64,000 bases of DNA from DASXVU01 sp963732855 (GTDB lineage: Archaea; Thermoplasmatota; Thermoplasmata; Methanomassiliicoccales; UBA472). A program made the position numbers and the translations under genes. The first letter of the stretch is position 1, and each line of letters starts with the position of its first letter. The stretch spans positions 62,001 through 126,000 of the forward strand of contig CAVTBB010000001.1 of the NCBI GenBank assembly GCA_963732855.1. The letters run 5' to 3'. Below are positions 1-8,557 of this stretch, one piece after another. A model generated the notes under the pieces. It did not search any database, was not told the origin of the DNA, and saw only the letters and a list, made by a program, of their open reading frames with translations.

Positions 1-1
1 G

Positions 2-11
2 AAAATATATG
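2..11 (+). promoter_or_regulatory. TATA-box-like promoter for msrA
   Basis: An AAAATATATG element lies about 35-40 bases before the msrA start. That is the spacing expected for an archaeal TATA box with a very short 5' leader. It suggests msrA is transcribed from its own promoter and that its full 5' end is inside the window. This is inferred from sequence only. Confidence 0.45.
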
Positions 12-43
12 GAGCGCGGACTCCAAGTAGGGCTCGAGTTGGT

Positions 44-529
44 ATGATGGACACAAATCTTCGAAAGGCTGCTTTCGCCGGGGGATGCTTCTGGCATGTA
101 GAAGCTGATTTCCGGGAAATCAAAGGCGTAGTGGAGACAGCAGTAGGGTATGAGGGGGGAAATTTCCCGAACCCGAAGTATGAGGACACGCATGATGGCA
201 AGACCGGTCATGCGGAGTCGGTTGAGGTCACATATGACCCTGCCGTGGTATCATATAGGGAACTTCTGGATGCATTCTGGAAAATGATCGATCCGACGGA
301 GCTTAACCGCCAAGGCCCGGACAAAGGAAGCCAGTATCGATCGGTAATCTTCTATTTTGATGAGGAACAGAGGAAGGTTGCCGAGGAGTCAAAGATCCAA
401 TTAGGCAAGTCTGGAAAGTATGGGAAACCTATTGTGACCGAGATAGTCCCGGCGTCTAAATTCTGGATGGCCGAGGAGTATCATCAAAGATACTTTGAGA
501 AACATGGACTTAGAACATGCCGTATGTGA
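44..529 (+). CDS. msrA: Peptide methionine-(S)-S-oxide reductase MsrA
   Basis: This enzyme reduces methionine-S-sulfoxide in free or protein-bound form back to methionine, repairing oxidative damage in the cytoplasm. The 161-residue length is normal for MsrA. The catalytic GGCFW motif is at residues 13-17, with nucleophilic Cys15 near the N-terminus. The family motifs GHAESVEVTYDP and GSQYRSVIF are intact, and a C-terminal Cys (RTCRM) is placed to act as the resolving cysteine, to be recycled by thioredoxin. Two ATGs are adjacent (44 and 47); the first is used here. A TATA-like box about 35 bases upstream suggests a short leader. No neighbour shares its strand, so it is probably monocistronic. 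Confidence 0.96.
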   Translation: MMDTNLRKAAFAGGCFWHVEADFREIKGVVETAVGYEGGNFPNPKYEDTHDGKTGHAESVEVTYDPAVVSYRELLDAFWKMIDPTELNRQGPDKGSQYRSVIFYFDEEQRKVAEESKIQLGKSGKYGKPIVTEIVPASKFWMAEEYHQRYFEKHGLRTCRM

Positions 530-787
530 TCAATAGGATGTAACTAGTTCGGACATTCCCGACTGAAGATTATTACTTCAACCCAGTGGAGAGTGAGTCC
601 CCCTCTTCACCCACATTATCAATTATTGCCATTCATCATCTAGCGTATAGCAGTGTCATCCATCCGGAAAAAACGGACCCAGAGTATGATTCACGTGCCT
701 GGTCCGATGCAAATGCCTCACAAATCAAAAATGCACGCCGGAAAATCATTTTCTACCTCATTAATCCGTCCTAGGCGCTGATAATAA

Positions 788-797
788 CCTTATATGA
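788..797 (+). promoter_or_regulatory. TATA-like box before a candidate small RNA
   Basis: CCTTATATGA lies about 25 bases before position 816, where the 5' arm of a long hairpin begins. This is the expected distance between an archaeal TATA box and a transcription start. No open reading frame follows, which supports a non-coding transcript. Confidence 0.3.
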
Positions 798-815
798 TAT
801 TGAGTAAGGATACTT

Positions 816-891
816 TGTCAGTCGCGGAAACCCTCCTCCCCTAAGAATCTCGGGCCATTTTCCCCCTCCGTGCCTGACACCCCTTTTCTTT
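816..891 (+). ncRNA. Candidate small non-coding RNA
   Basis: Bases 816-827 (TGTCAGTCGCGG) can pair with 868-879 (CCGTGCCTGACA) to form a 12-position helix with one mismatch and one G-U pair. The helix closes a roughly 40-base loop. It is followed directly by a pyrimidine tract (CCCCTTTTCTTT, 880-891) that could act as a terminator. A TATA-like element sits about 25 bases upstream of the first arm. The arrangement fits a roughly 75-base transcript with paired ends. It has no tRNA T-arm, and I do not recognise SRP, RNase P or box C/D signatures. The arrangement is seen directly; transcription is inferred. Confidence 0.3.
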
Positions 892-1006
892 GTCATATCG
901 ACTTTCTGATATATTCAAGAACGATAGTTCAGGCCGAGCACGGTCCACGTTTCCATCGAATGAGCAATGCCCGTTCCGGATATCGCGCTTTCGCTGGGAG
1001 GAACGT

Positions 1007-1477
1007 TCACTTCTCCTCGACAGGCATCATGATCTTCGAATAGAGGATCATGATCCCATCGACCATCTCGGGTTTCTTTGAGTATATCTCAATGCACGGT
1101 CCGGACACACGATATCCCTTTCCTTCGATCCATTCTTCCATCTCTCCGTATGCTTTTGTGAATTCCGTCCCTGGTCCTTTGAACGACATTGCCGCTACCT
1201 TCTGGGCAGGCATATGCCTGATCTTTATCCCGCCAGATTCCTTTGCCTCTCCCTTGAAAGTGATAACTATCTCGCTCCGGAGCTTCTCAGGAGGGACCTG
1301 CTTGGGATCGTCGAAGTAGATGCCCATGGGATGGAACCCGGGAATGACCTTCTGCCCCCCAGCCCAGCCATACAACCGGGGCATGAGCTCATCCCAGGGT
1401 ACCTGGTCATAGGGCCCAATGAAATCGATGTACGCGATATCTGTTTCCTTTCTGTCCTCGAACTTCGGTTTTGCCAT
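1007..1477 (-). CDS. GyrI-like small-molecule-binding domain protein
   Basis: This is a 156-residue stand-alone GyrI-like (AraC effector-binding / SOUL-type) domain. Members of this family bind hydrophobic or cationic small molecules, and some hydrolyse toxic compounds. The family pattern is visible: an N-terminal strand with YIDFIGPYDQVP, a middle PGFHPMGIYFDDPKQVPPEKLRSE segment, the RHMPAQKVAAMSFKGP strand, and a C-terminal GPCIEIYSKKPE strand. There is no DNA-binding domain, so it is a ligand-binding or enzymatic unit rather than a regulator in itself. A strong Shine-Dalgarno run (GGGGGG) a few bases before the ATG supports the start. The ligand is unknown. Confidence 0.85.
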   Translation of the reverse strand: MAKPKFEDRKETDIAYIDFIGPYDQVPWDELMPRLYGWAGGQKVIPGFHPMGIYFDDPKQVPPEKLRSEIVITFKGEAKESGGIKIRHMPAQKVAAMSFKGPGTEFTKAYGEMEEWIEGKGYRVSGPCIEIYSKKPEMVDGIMILYSKIMMPVEEK

Positions 1478-1581
1478 TTCTTCCCCCCAAAATACTAGCC
1501 CCAGGGTATTAAAAAGCGTTCTCCAGAGATCGCTGAAAATACCCTTCTCAGGATGGTTACTTCATCTTTGATCCAATAAAA

Positions 1582-3210
1582 TCATTCCATCTGCAATTTT
1601 GCTCTGGTCGTCATTTCGAATTCCACTTCCGACCCGACCGACATTATGTGTTTCGGTTTCATTTGCCCCAGGCTGCGGCCTTCCCTCATTCGGCGATCGA
1701 TCTCTCCCTGGATGATCTTGAATGCCATGGCTTTGCAAACCCTCACTTCAACGCGGCCGAGATCGTGACCGACCTTCAGGGTATGCAGGAGGTCGTCGCA
1801 TTCCCTGAGCAGGTGTTGGAGTATCTCCCTCTCATATCGCACCCTATTGCTTACATCCTTGTCAGGAATTATGAGGAACACCAATCTGGCAGGACTGCCC
1901 TTGATGTTGTAGAGCTCCCACCATCTAACGTTTCCCGCGCTATGCAACGCCTCATTGATGTGCCTGGAATAGATCTTGTTGCCAAGGAAGTTGCCCGATT
2001 CGTCCTCGACCTCGAAGTCCATGACATCAACCGATCGGCCTAGGACTTTGATATGGGGAAGGATAACTGTTCCCTTGCCTCCCCCCACATTAACCTCACT
2101 TTTGCCCGCGGGGTCCACTACCTCGATTATGTCCCCGGTCGGATATCGAATCAGTGGTAGGCATTGTCCGGGCCTAGTGATCAGAAGTTCTCCCCTCAAG
2201 CCTGCATACCATCTGTTCCAAGGAACTCCATCGACGCGAATATTTGGGTCCTGTCGGCTGGCCAGAACGTCCTTTGGATCGGCTATCTCTGGGATGACGG
2301 AATTAAGGAACACGCTCAGACTGGTATCGTCCTTTGAGAGCTGGGCCGCTATCAGGGGATTCTCCGTGCTTCCGTATACATCGAACATGCTGATGTTCTG
2401 ATAGCTCACCCTGATGTCCTTCATGTATGGACCGAGCGCCTCCGCATATGATATGCCAATACGGGCCTTGCTGGCGATGTTGACCAAAGCCCGGTGGTCC
2501 AACCCAGCAAGGTATATCCGGGCTATCAATCCGGCGAGGAAATTGGGTATCCTGTAATCCTCATGAACCCGATGGCGAACGATGCTGGTCAGGTATTCCG
2601 GTTCACGGGCGATCCGGCCGACGATGTAGAATACAATCGCCGCCCCTGCCATGGCGTCGATCCTTTCCTCCTTGCTCACCCTCTTCAACGCCTTTACCAG
2701 GTCGGAATCGTCCCCTAGAAGGGTGGTGACACATTTTCTCAAAGGGATTGTCCTGACCACATTGTCCATGATCATCCCGGAGACAAGTGGTTCAGTGCCT
2801 CCAAAATTCCAGCCGATGTCGTCAACCTCGATCCCTATCATGTGAGTGAACAGAACATAATCAAAGACCAGGGAACGAATGTCCCCCTCGCTGTAGTAGA
2901 ACTTCTTTGACGATCCGGTCGAACCGGAGGTATGGAAGAACCTCTCGTGCTTCTCCAGAATGACATTTTCAACCCCCATTTCGTCCATGGATCGGAAGAT
3001 CAGCTCATAAGGGGTGAGCGGCAGATCCGATAGGTCACCAAGGTCGCTGATATCCTTCATTCGCCCTTTGTATACTGGCGACCCGACGGATTTGGTGACT
3101 ATCTCCCTGAGCATCTTCCCGTGACGCTCGATGTGAGTCGCATAAGGAACGAGCAATCTCTCCTTTACTCCATTCTCCGCCATGTGAGATGACTGGTCGT
3201 CCGTGCTCAT
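1582..3210 (-). CDS. PaaK/CapK-like adenylate-forming enzyme
   Basis: This 542-residue protein belongs to the ANL superfamily, closest in architecture to phenylacetate-CoA ligase (PaaK/CapK). Such enzymes activate a carboxylic acid with ATP and pass it to CoA or another acceptor. The ATP-binding loop HTSGSTGSSKKF is at about residues 93-104, a DVYGSTENP A5-like motif is near the middle, and the adenylate-binding RYPTGDIIEV motif comes later. These are the three landmarks of an active adenylating enzyme. It is longer than typical PaaK (about 430-450 residues), with extra N-terminal and C-terminal sequence. No substrate-specific neighbour is present: the adjacent gene is an MFS transporter on the same strand 75 bases downstream. 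The acid substrate cannot be assigned. Confidence 0.8.
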   Translation of the reverse strand: MSTDDQSSHMAENGVKERLLVPYATHIERHGKMLREIVTKSVGSPVYKGRMKDISDLGDLSDLPLTPYELIFRSMDEMGVENVILEKHERFFHTSGSTGSSKKFYYSEGDIRSLVFDYVLFTHMIGIEVDDIGWNFGGTEPLVSGMIMDNVVRTIPLRKCVTTLLGDDSDLVKALKRVSKEERIDAMAGAAIVFYIVGRIAREPEYLTSIVRHRVHEDYRIPNFLAGLIARIYLAGLDHRALVNIASKARIGISYAEALGPYMKDIRVSYQNISMFDVYGSTENPLIAAQLSKDDTSLSVFLNSVIPEIADPKDVLASRQDPNIRVDGVPWNRWYAGLRGELLITRPGQCLPLIRYPTGDIIEVVDPAGKSEVNVGGGKGTVILPHIKVLGRSVDVMDFEVEDESGNFLGNKIYSRHINEALHSAGNVRWWELYNIKGSPARLVFLIIPDKDVSNRVRYEREILQHLLRECDDLLHTLKVGHDLGRVEVRVCKAMAFKIIQGEIDRRMREGRSLGQMKPKHIMSVGSEVEFEMTTRAKLQME

Positions 3211-3285
3211 CCCTTCGGCATCGGGTCCCGTTTATTAAAGCGTGAGCAGAAAGACCTCAATCTTCCGATGTCCATTATGAGAAGT

Positions 3286-4542
3286 TCAGGATCTGGCCTC
3301 GCTTATCTCGTCCAACGGTTTTACATTCCGGAAATTGATAAAGAAAGCCGATATGGCGACGATGTAAAGCATGGCGGCTATTATGAAAGGCAGTTCGAAC
3401 ATGCCGGCGGCGAACATCAGCCCCCCGATGACAGTGCTTACACTGTTCGGGATCCTCCATATGATGGAATTGATGGCACTTGCCAGACCCCGTTCTTCGG
3501 GAGTGATGATCCCCATCAGGTACGAGTCAAGGATGGGGCCAGCCATGTTCATCAGTGCGGTACGGATAAAATAGACAATGGCAGCCAGTGCCGCTCCAGG
3601 CATGAACGGGATAGCAAGCATGAAGACCGTCGATATGCCTTGGGTGAAGGCGATCGCCTTGACTGGACCATACTTCTCGGCGATCCTTCCGCTGAATAGT
3701 GACGCCAGGCCCATCGAGATGCTACAGACCGCCAAGAGAGGGCCGGTCAGGGAGTCAGGGATCCCATATTTTAGATAAAGCCAGGTCGGCACAAGTGGGA
3801 TCACCAGGCCAGCCCCAAGCCCGATGAGGCTATTGAAGACGGAGAACTTGAGCATGCGGCGCATATAGGGGCCTTTTACTCGGGCTAGCCTTTTCTCCCC
3901 CGGAGCCCTTGCCCTCAGGTTCTCCTTCAGATCCCGTAGAAGGCGGTGAAGCATTATCGGGGATACCGCGGCAAGGGCCGCCAAGACCACGAAGAACGCC
4001 GAATGCAGCGAATAAGAGTTCCATCCAGTCAACGGGATAAGGAACGGGATGATGAACGGCAGCGTGAACCCGAGGCTGGTGAAACCGCCGTTGAAGATGA
4101 AAGACATGGAGAACGCTTTGGTTCGGCTGCCGGGAGATGTCAGATCGGCTATCATCGCGTTCCAAGCTGATAGGAATGCCCCCTCGGCGGCGCCAGCCAC
4201 GACCGATCCCAACAGTAGGAACGAGATATCGCTGGTGAACGCGTATATCAGAAGCGTGAAAGGGATCAATGCGAGGCTAACTATCAGTATCCGCTTTCTG
4301 CCGACCCTGTCAGCCAAAATGCCGAACGGTATCGCGGTGAGGATCATTGCGGCACCGTTCACACCGAGCAGGAGCCCGATGTTCGAGGAACTGATGCCGA
4401 TCTCCGGAAGGTACGCCGAGATCACCATGGTGAGATAGCCATTGGCGACCGCTGAGAAACAGCTCAGATAGATGATCCACCTGACCTTATGGGGAACGCC
4501 GAAGAACAGGCTGCGCTTTCTAGGCTTCTTTTCGCTCGACAA
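3286..4542 (-). CDS. MFS transporter
   Basis: This is a 418-residue major facilitator protein with about 12 hydrophobic segments and a central cytoplasmic loop rich in Arg and Lys (about residues 205-225). The loop-2 MFS signature GILADRVGRKR follows the second segment, and a related GRIAEKYGPVK motif appears in the second half, as expected of the internally duplicated fold. The start used is a TTG in a region without a clear ribosome-binding site, so the first residues are uncertain. It lies upstream of the PaaK-like gene on the same strand, which could make them a pair. The transported molecule cannot be deduced; a multidrug or metabolite exporter is likely. Confidence 0.88.
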   Translation of the reverse strand: MSSEKKPRKRSLFFGVPHKVRWIIYLSCFSAVANGYLTMVISAYLPEIGISSSNIGLLLGVNGAAMILTAIPFGILADRVGRKRILIVSLALIPFTLLIYAFTSDISFLLLGSVVAGAAEGAFLSAWNAMIADLTSPGSRTKAFSMSFIFNGGFTSLGFTLPFIIPFLIPLTGWNSYSLHSAFFVVLAALAAVSPIMLHRLLRDLKENLRARAPGEKRLARVKGPYMRRMLKFSVFNSLIGLGAGLVIPLVPTWLYLKYGIPDSLTGPLLAVCSISMGLASLFSGRIAEKYGPVKAIAFTQGISTVFMLAIPFMPGAALAAIVYFIRTALMNMAGPILDSYLMGIITPEERGLASAINSIIWRIPNSVSTVIGGLMFAAGMFELPFIIAAMLYIVAISAFFINFRNVKPLDEISEARS

Positions 4543-4931
4543 TCAACTCACTACCAGGCGATCTCCATGGTCACAATCGTGAGATTGAGTAAAACGAAAA
4601 GAGATACTTCATAGTGTGGGTCGATATATCGGTATCACATGACAATGCAGAAGATTCAGATGAACCCAAGAATTTTGGTATTTTTCTTTTCAATGGAAAA
4701 TTATTGAACATATTTGCAAAAATTGGGTATTATTTGTGAACACTGTGTCTCTAATCGCTTGTTCGTTTGTCAGGCAAAATCAGGAAAATGAAGCATTCTC
4801 ATCAGGTCTCCGAATTGGAACTCCCTTGCATGAGATCATCTCAGGAACCATAGGAAGGATCGCCTTCATATTATTGAAAATAACCTCTATTTTTATTATA
4901 TATGTATGCACATAATATATAATTTGGACAC
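4543..4931. other. AT-rich intergenic region
   Basis: No protein gene is supported here. Base composition drops sharply to A+T, and the stretch 4880-4930 (TATTTTTATTATATATGTATG and following) is promoter-like. It could serve the decayed gene that begins at 4932. I see no tRNA or CRISPR structure. Confidence 0.5.
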
Positions 4932-5685
4932 ATGATTTGGAATAATTTCAATGGCCGAAAGGGCGACCTCGGACGTGAGATTGCTACTGCTCAGGAACCT
5001 GCGGGAGTTCTTTACGATAAAGTGGACGAGATCGTTCTGACCGCCGCGGTGCAAGAGGCCCTCAAGGATTTAATTGTCATCAGATAGTGCAGGAGGTCCA
5101 ATCCCTCAGGGAACAGGGATATGTCGAGGTCTACTCGGTCAAGACCCTTTTCGGAAGGTTGAGAATTATCGGTGTAAGATAACCGGCTTGAAATCGAACA
5201 CCTTCAAATCCTCGAGGAAATGGGAGTAAAGGCTGAGTGATCCATCCAAAGGGGATCGAGCCTAGGTTGGTCGAGACATAGGACCGCATCAAATCCGACA
5301 TGGAGGAGATGAGGCAGGGCTTGGACCAGCAAAAAAATCCTTGGATAAATAAATGGAAGATATGAGGAAACAGATCGGAGACCACGACCAGGTTATCAAG
5401 ACACGATTCATCCGCGACATTGAGACATTCGACGTGTTCGTAGGTATCTTCGCCACCGTTGTAGTAGTGATGCGAGGAATGGCTCAAGAATTGGCAAAAA
5501 CTTCGGACCTCGGTCAAACGGTTGGTAGTGCTTTATCGCCGTACTCCGCACTAACCATTGTCACTCTGGTTTATTGTTGGGAATCAAACGGCCGACCTTA
5601 TGCCTCAAAAGAGATGATTTGGGCAAATTCAAATATCAGCGAATGCCCTTGGCTTTACAACCGGAAGGATGAAAAATGGTTCTAA
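4932..5685 (+). pseudogene. Decayed winged-helix / coiled-coil membrane protein gene
   Basis: Reading the three plus frames in turn gives pieces of one protein interrupted by stops and shifts. The first is an open frame at 4932-5087. A winged-helix-like stretch follows (LREQGYVEVYSVKT, then ENYRCKITGL, then HLQILEEMGVKAE) whose parts fall in different frames between about 5095 and 5240. Next comes a coiled-coil piece (SDMEEMRQGLDQQ, about 5297-5335), and finally an open frame at 5353-5685 with MEDMRKQIGDHDQ and a hydrophobic segment FDVFVGIFATVVVVMRG. The original was probably a regulator with DNA-binding and coiled-coil parts and one membrane span. The last open frame overlaps the next gene by 10 bases. 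That the piece is decayed is inferred from the broken frames; the family is not certain. Confidence 0.55.
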
Positions 5686-5939
5686 AGATCGAAGTGTTCA
5701 CTTCCACCTGCGCGAAATGCAAGATGCTTGAGGTCGTAGTCAGAACCGCGATCCAGGAGATGGACATCGAAGCGGACGTCAAGAACATCCACGATGCCAT
5801 ATACATCAGGGAAAGGGGAGTCACACGCGTACCAGCCCTCTTCATCAACAACAAGCTTATCGTCGAAGGAAGGGTCCCGACAGTAACGGAAATGAAGGGC
5901 ATCATCAAGGACGAGATGCTCGACATGACATACGTATGA
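5676..5939 (+). CDS. Thioredoxin-like small redox protein
   Basis: This is an 87-residue thioredoxin-fold protein of the archaeal glutaredoxin-like / redox-active disulfide type. The CAKC active site is at residues 12-15 directly after the first strand (KIEVFTSTCAKCK). The cis-proline loop is visible as TRVPALFINNKLIVEGRVP, which is also where this family contacts substrates. It is likely a cytoplasmic disulfide reductant; the partner is unknown. The ATG at 5676 is preceded by GGAAGGATG, a good ribosome-binding site. The 5' end overlaps the decayed open frame before it. The same region read on the other strand is open by chance only. Confidence 0.9.
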   Translation: MVLKIEVFTSTCAKCKMLEVVVRTAIQEMDIEADVKNIHDAIYIRERGVTRVPALFINNKLIVEGRVPTVTEMKGIIKDEMLDMTYV

Positions 5940-6009
5940 ATATTCTGCCAAGAATCAGGAATCGATTCCCAGTTCGATTCTGGGAATCATCAACCGGGGG
6001 AGCGGATGA

Positions 6010-6567
6010 TCACCAACGGACCCTGTCTCCGAAAGTTGATATGAGCAGGTCCCGAGAATCTTTGTCATTCGGGATCAAGAATTTCCTAGACCCTTTCTGT
6101 GTCTCGAAGGATAAAAGATAGAATTGTTCTCCCTCTGAGTTCTCCTCGGAAGATATCCGGATGCTGTCAACCTCTCTGATCTTGAGATGATCATTCTCAC
6201 CAGATTTTTCAACGATCTCATCCGGGTCCATTGACAGGTACCTTCGTGAATAAGCTCCCAGGGACTTGCGGTGTCGCGCTGGTTCAAGGATTGAACCGCC
6301 CAAAAGAACTGAACCTGATGCCTTGCGGACCTTATTATCGTCCTCTTCGGTGGTCCTCGCGAAAATGAGGCGGAATTTAGTGATTATCAGGGTAAACATC
6401 AGACCCTCTTCCCCGTTCCTGGCCAACGCCAGAGGGATTAAGCCTACGATCTGGTCCTGCCCATCCATCTCGAGAGGGATGCTTTCAGGCTGGATCTTTG
6501 TCCCGCAATAAGGGCAGAACATCATGTCCTTGGCCAATTCTCTCCCGCAGGATGGGCATTCGATCAT
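6010..6567 (-). CDS. Zinc-ribbon protein with PH-like C-terminal region
   Basis: The N-terminus is a zinc ribbon with two CxxC knuckles (CPSCGRELAKD and FCPYCGTKI). It is followed by about 150 residues of predicted beta-strands (LIPLALARNG, TLIITKFRLIFART, SIRISSEENSEGEQFYLLSF, SRKFLIPND) and a final helix, a layout that resembles PH-like or GRAM-like domains. Function is unknown. I place the start at the ATG giving MIECPSCG. A GTG at 6591 would add eight residues including a lone Cys. A TATA-like box (TTTTTATATG on the minus strand, 6631-6640) leaves both starts possible. No operon partner is close. Confidence 0.75.
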   Translation of the reverse strand: MIECPSCGRELAKDMMFCPYCGTKIQPESIPLEMDGQDQIVGLIPLALARNGEEGLMFTLIITKFRLIFARTTEEDDNKVRKASGSVLLGGSILEPARHRKSLGAYSRRYLSMDPDEIVEKSGENDHLKIREVDSIRISSEENSEGEQFYLLSFETQKGSRKFLIPNDKDSRDLLISTFGDRVRW

Positions 6568-6690
6568 CGTCACAAAAGGGCAATTAGCCACCGACAGTTA
6601 ACTAACTGTCGGCACGGGCCGGAATTTCTACATATAAAAATTGGGAATGAGGGCGGGTTTCCAACGAGCCATTCTATCCTCCTGCAATTC

Positions 6691-7503
6691 TCACAGATTC
6701 CAGGGATTTTTCAAGACCTGCTCGGAATAGTAGTCCGAGATCTTCCCCGTGGTCGCATACCGGTACAGGGCGGTCAAAAGAACGCCGCTGACAGCTGATG
6801 CCAGGACCGCAATGCACAACCAATAGCCCACGGCGATGACTATTCCAGTGATGATGGCGATCGATCCGCCAATGACGAAGCCGATGATGAGCGGTATCAA
6901 ACCGACCAGTGCCAGCAGGAAGAATATTATTCCGATCCCGAGGTTGGAGATCAATGCCTCACCCCAGGAGTTCTTCAGCACGCTGACGCTCCGCTTTATC
7001 GCCTTGATTGGTCCGATCTGTTCGAATGCGATGACCGGGACCACGAAGTAGGTCGCCACTGACCAAGCCAAGCCGATCAAGCCTATGACCATCTTCCCGA
7101 TGATTCCTGACCTTGAGCTGATCATCTGCAGGACGAGGCCGACCGTTGCCGAGAGCAGGGCCCATCCCATTATATACTTAAGGCGGGCCGATGCCGCCTT
7201 GATGCCGTAGGAGAATGTGGGTTTTCCTCCGTTCAATCGCAACATCGCGCAGGATACCAGGGCGACATTGAAGAATACGACGATGAACGAAGATACAAAA
7301 TAGAACACGATGAAGAATGCTGCCATCAGGTAGACGTTCGTGTTCTCAAGTCCGAACGCTAAGAAATAGACCCCGAAGAACGACGCCGCCATCATGACCA
7401 GGGCGATGCCTGAGATGATAGGGAACAGTAAGATCTCCTTGTCCTTGCCAATGACATTGAAGCTCAGCTTTGTCAGCTGCCAACCTCTCGACAATCTCCC
7501 CAT
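6691..7503 (-). CDS. DUF6159-like integral membrane protein
   Basis: This 270-residue protein has six or so hydrophobic helices and a short soluble N-terminus (MGRLSRGWQLTKLSFNVIGK). The pattern resembles the DUF6159 / glycerophosphoryl-diester-phosphodiesterase membrane-domain type: a first helix LFPIISGIALVMMAASFF, then the motif VPVIAFEQIGPIKAIKRSVSVLKNSWGEAL in the middle, then two more helices. The FEQIGPIKAIKRS motif with a following NSWGEAL amphipathic segment is the hallmark of this family of probable membrane-organising proteins. The biochemical role is unknown. It stands alone, 127 bases from the upstream gene. Confidence 0.75.
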   Translation of the reverse strand: MGRLSRGWQLTKLSFNVIGKDKEILLFPIISGIALVMMAASFFGVYFLAFGLENTNVYLMAAFFIVFYFVSSFIVVFFNVALVSCAMLRLNGGKPTFSYGIKAASARLKYIMGWALLSATVGLVLQMISSRSGIIGKMVIGLIGLAWSVATYFVVPVIAFEQIGPIKAIKRSVSVLKNSWGEALISNLGIGIIFFLLALVGLIPLIIGFVIGGSIAIITGIVIAVGYWLCIAVLASAVSGVLLTALYRYATTGKISDYYSEQVLKNPWNL

Positions 7504-7630
7504 ATCGATCCTTCGAGATGATGATGGATTATGCTCATTAAGCTTCCCTTGGAAAAGCGCTATAATGACCTAGATGCGAGTTCTTGATGGTAATATCGAC
7601 CGATCTGGACCATCAGCATTACTTGTCGAA

Positions 7631-8368
7631 TCATTCCTTTACCACCGAATCTGCCTCGGGATCGAATGGGTTCGTCCTGGTGGCCAATGAGAACAAGTAG
7701 GGATAGTCGTCCTGAAGATGCTTCATATGCATGATCCATTCCCGGATGATCAATCCGTATGCTCTATTGATATCCTTGTTCAGATGGGAGATGTCCGATC
7801 TTGGCAATTCTTGTATGTCCCCTCGGAACATAAGCTCCTCTTGAACGTGGAACAGAGCCAGCAACAGCTCTGTGAACTTCTCATGTTCCAGTAGATTAGG
7901 GTTCTCCATCATTCCCAACAGAAATCTACGTTTATCGATCAGTAGTTGCTTGATCTCTTCTATCGCCTTCGCGTCTAGCTTGAGGGGGTTACCTTTTTCG
8001 GACATCTCATCGACCGCTTTCCTGTAATCGCTCTCGGTCCAATTCTTTGTTATCCGTAAGTCTGTGACTCGTGATCTTGGCTCCGTCTCATGCTTCATTA
8101 TCAGCACGATCATCGGTCTGCCAAGCTCGCTGAAGAACGCCCCCACCACGGTGCTCATCTTGCCGATGAGCGCCTCCTTCTCCCTCCTATCCAGGAGATT
8201 ATGGATGATCAAAGTTACAAGTAGTACTTCGATGAACACGAATGCCACGTCCCCGACCAGATATATAAGGATGTGATGCAGGTCTTCAAAGACTAGGTAA
8301 TGAATGAAATATGTGAGAGCGGAGAGGAGAACCAGGAAAAGGCCGAGCCGTAATTGCCAGGATTTCAT
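7631..8368 (-). CDS. Two-helix membrane protein with helical cytoplasmic domain
   Basis: I do not recognise this 245-residue protein. Two hydrophobic helices (LGLFLVLLSALTYFIHYL and YLVGDVAFVFIEVLLVTLII, about residues 7-58) anchor it. They are followed by LLDRREKEALIGKM and a soluble, charge-rich and largely helical domain of about 180 residues with no Cys pairs or catalytic motif. The layout, two N-terminal helices then a cytoplasmic helical domain, recurs in many archaeal membrane proteins of unknown role. It is transcribed towards the DUF6159-like gene, separated by 127 bases, so co-transcription is possible. Confidence 0.7.
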   Translation of the reverse strand: MKSWQLRLGLFLVLLSALTYFIHYLVFEDLHHILIYLVGDVAFVFIEVLLVTLIIHNLLDRREKEALIGKMSTVVGAFFSELGRPMIVLIMKHETEPRSRVTDLRITKNWTESDYRKAVDEMSEKGNPLKLDAKAIEEIKQLLIDKRRFLLGMMENPNLLEHEKFTELLLALFHVQEELMFRGDIQELPRSDISHLNKDINRAYGLIIREWIMHMKHLQDDYPYLFSLATRTNPFDPEADSVVKE

Positions 8369-8557
8369 GAAGTGGACGATCTCCGTACCTTATCGGCCCT
8401 ATCCTATCTGAGCACCCGGTTTAAGACAATTTCGGACCGCGGATATGCTGGACGGGTCACCAGCGTTTGATTAACTGGACCAAACCGATTGTCAACCTAG
8501 TTGTATTCCTCCCCAGATCCCACGATCACAACATGGAGTAAGGAGATGGCGATGTTC

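Larger units (their letters stand above)
530..1006. other. Intergenic region without a convincing protein gene
   Basis: Between msrA and the GyrI-like gene I see no coding sequence I can defend. The short open frames here (586-774 and 890-1081) have no start signals and no recognisable composition or motif. The only structure is a TATA-like box followed by a hairpin and T-run at about 788-891, listed separately as a possible small RNA. Confidence 0.5.

Noticed and set aside
586..774. 62-residue open frame after msrA
   Set aside because: No start signal, no motif, and a composition typical of random reading of DNA.
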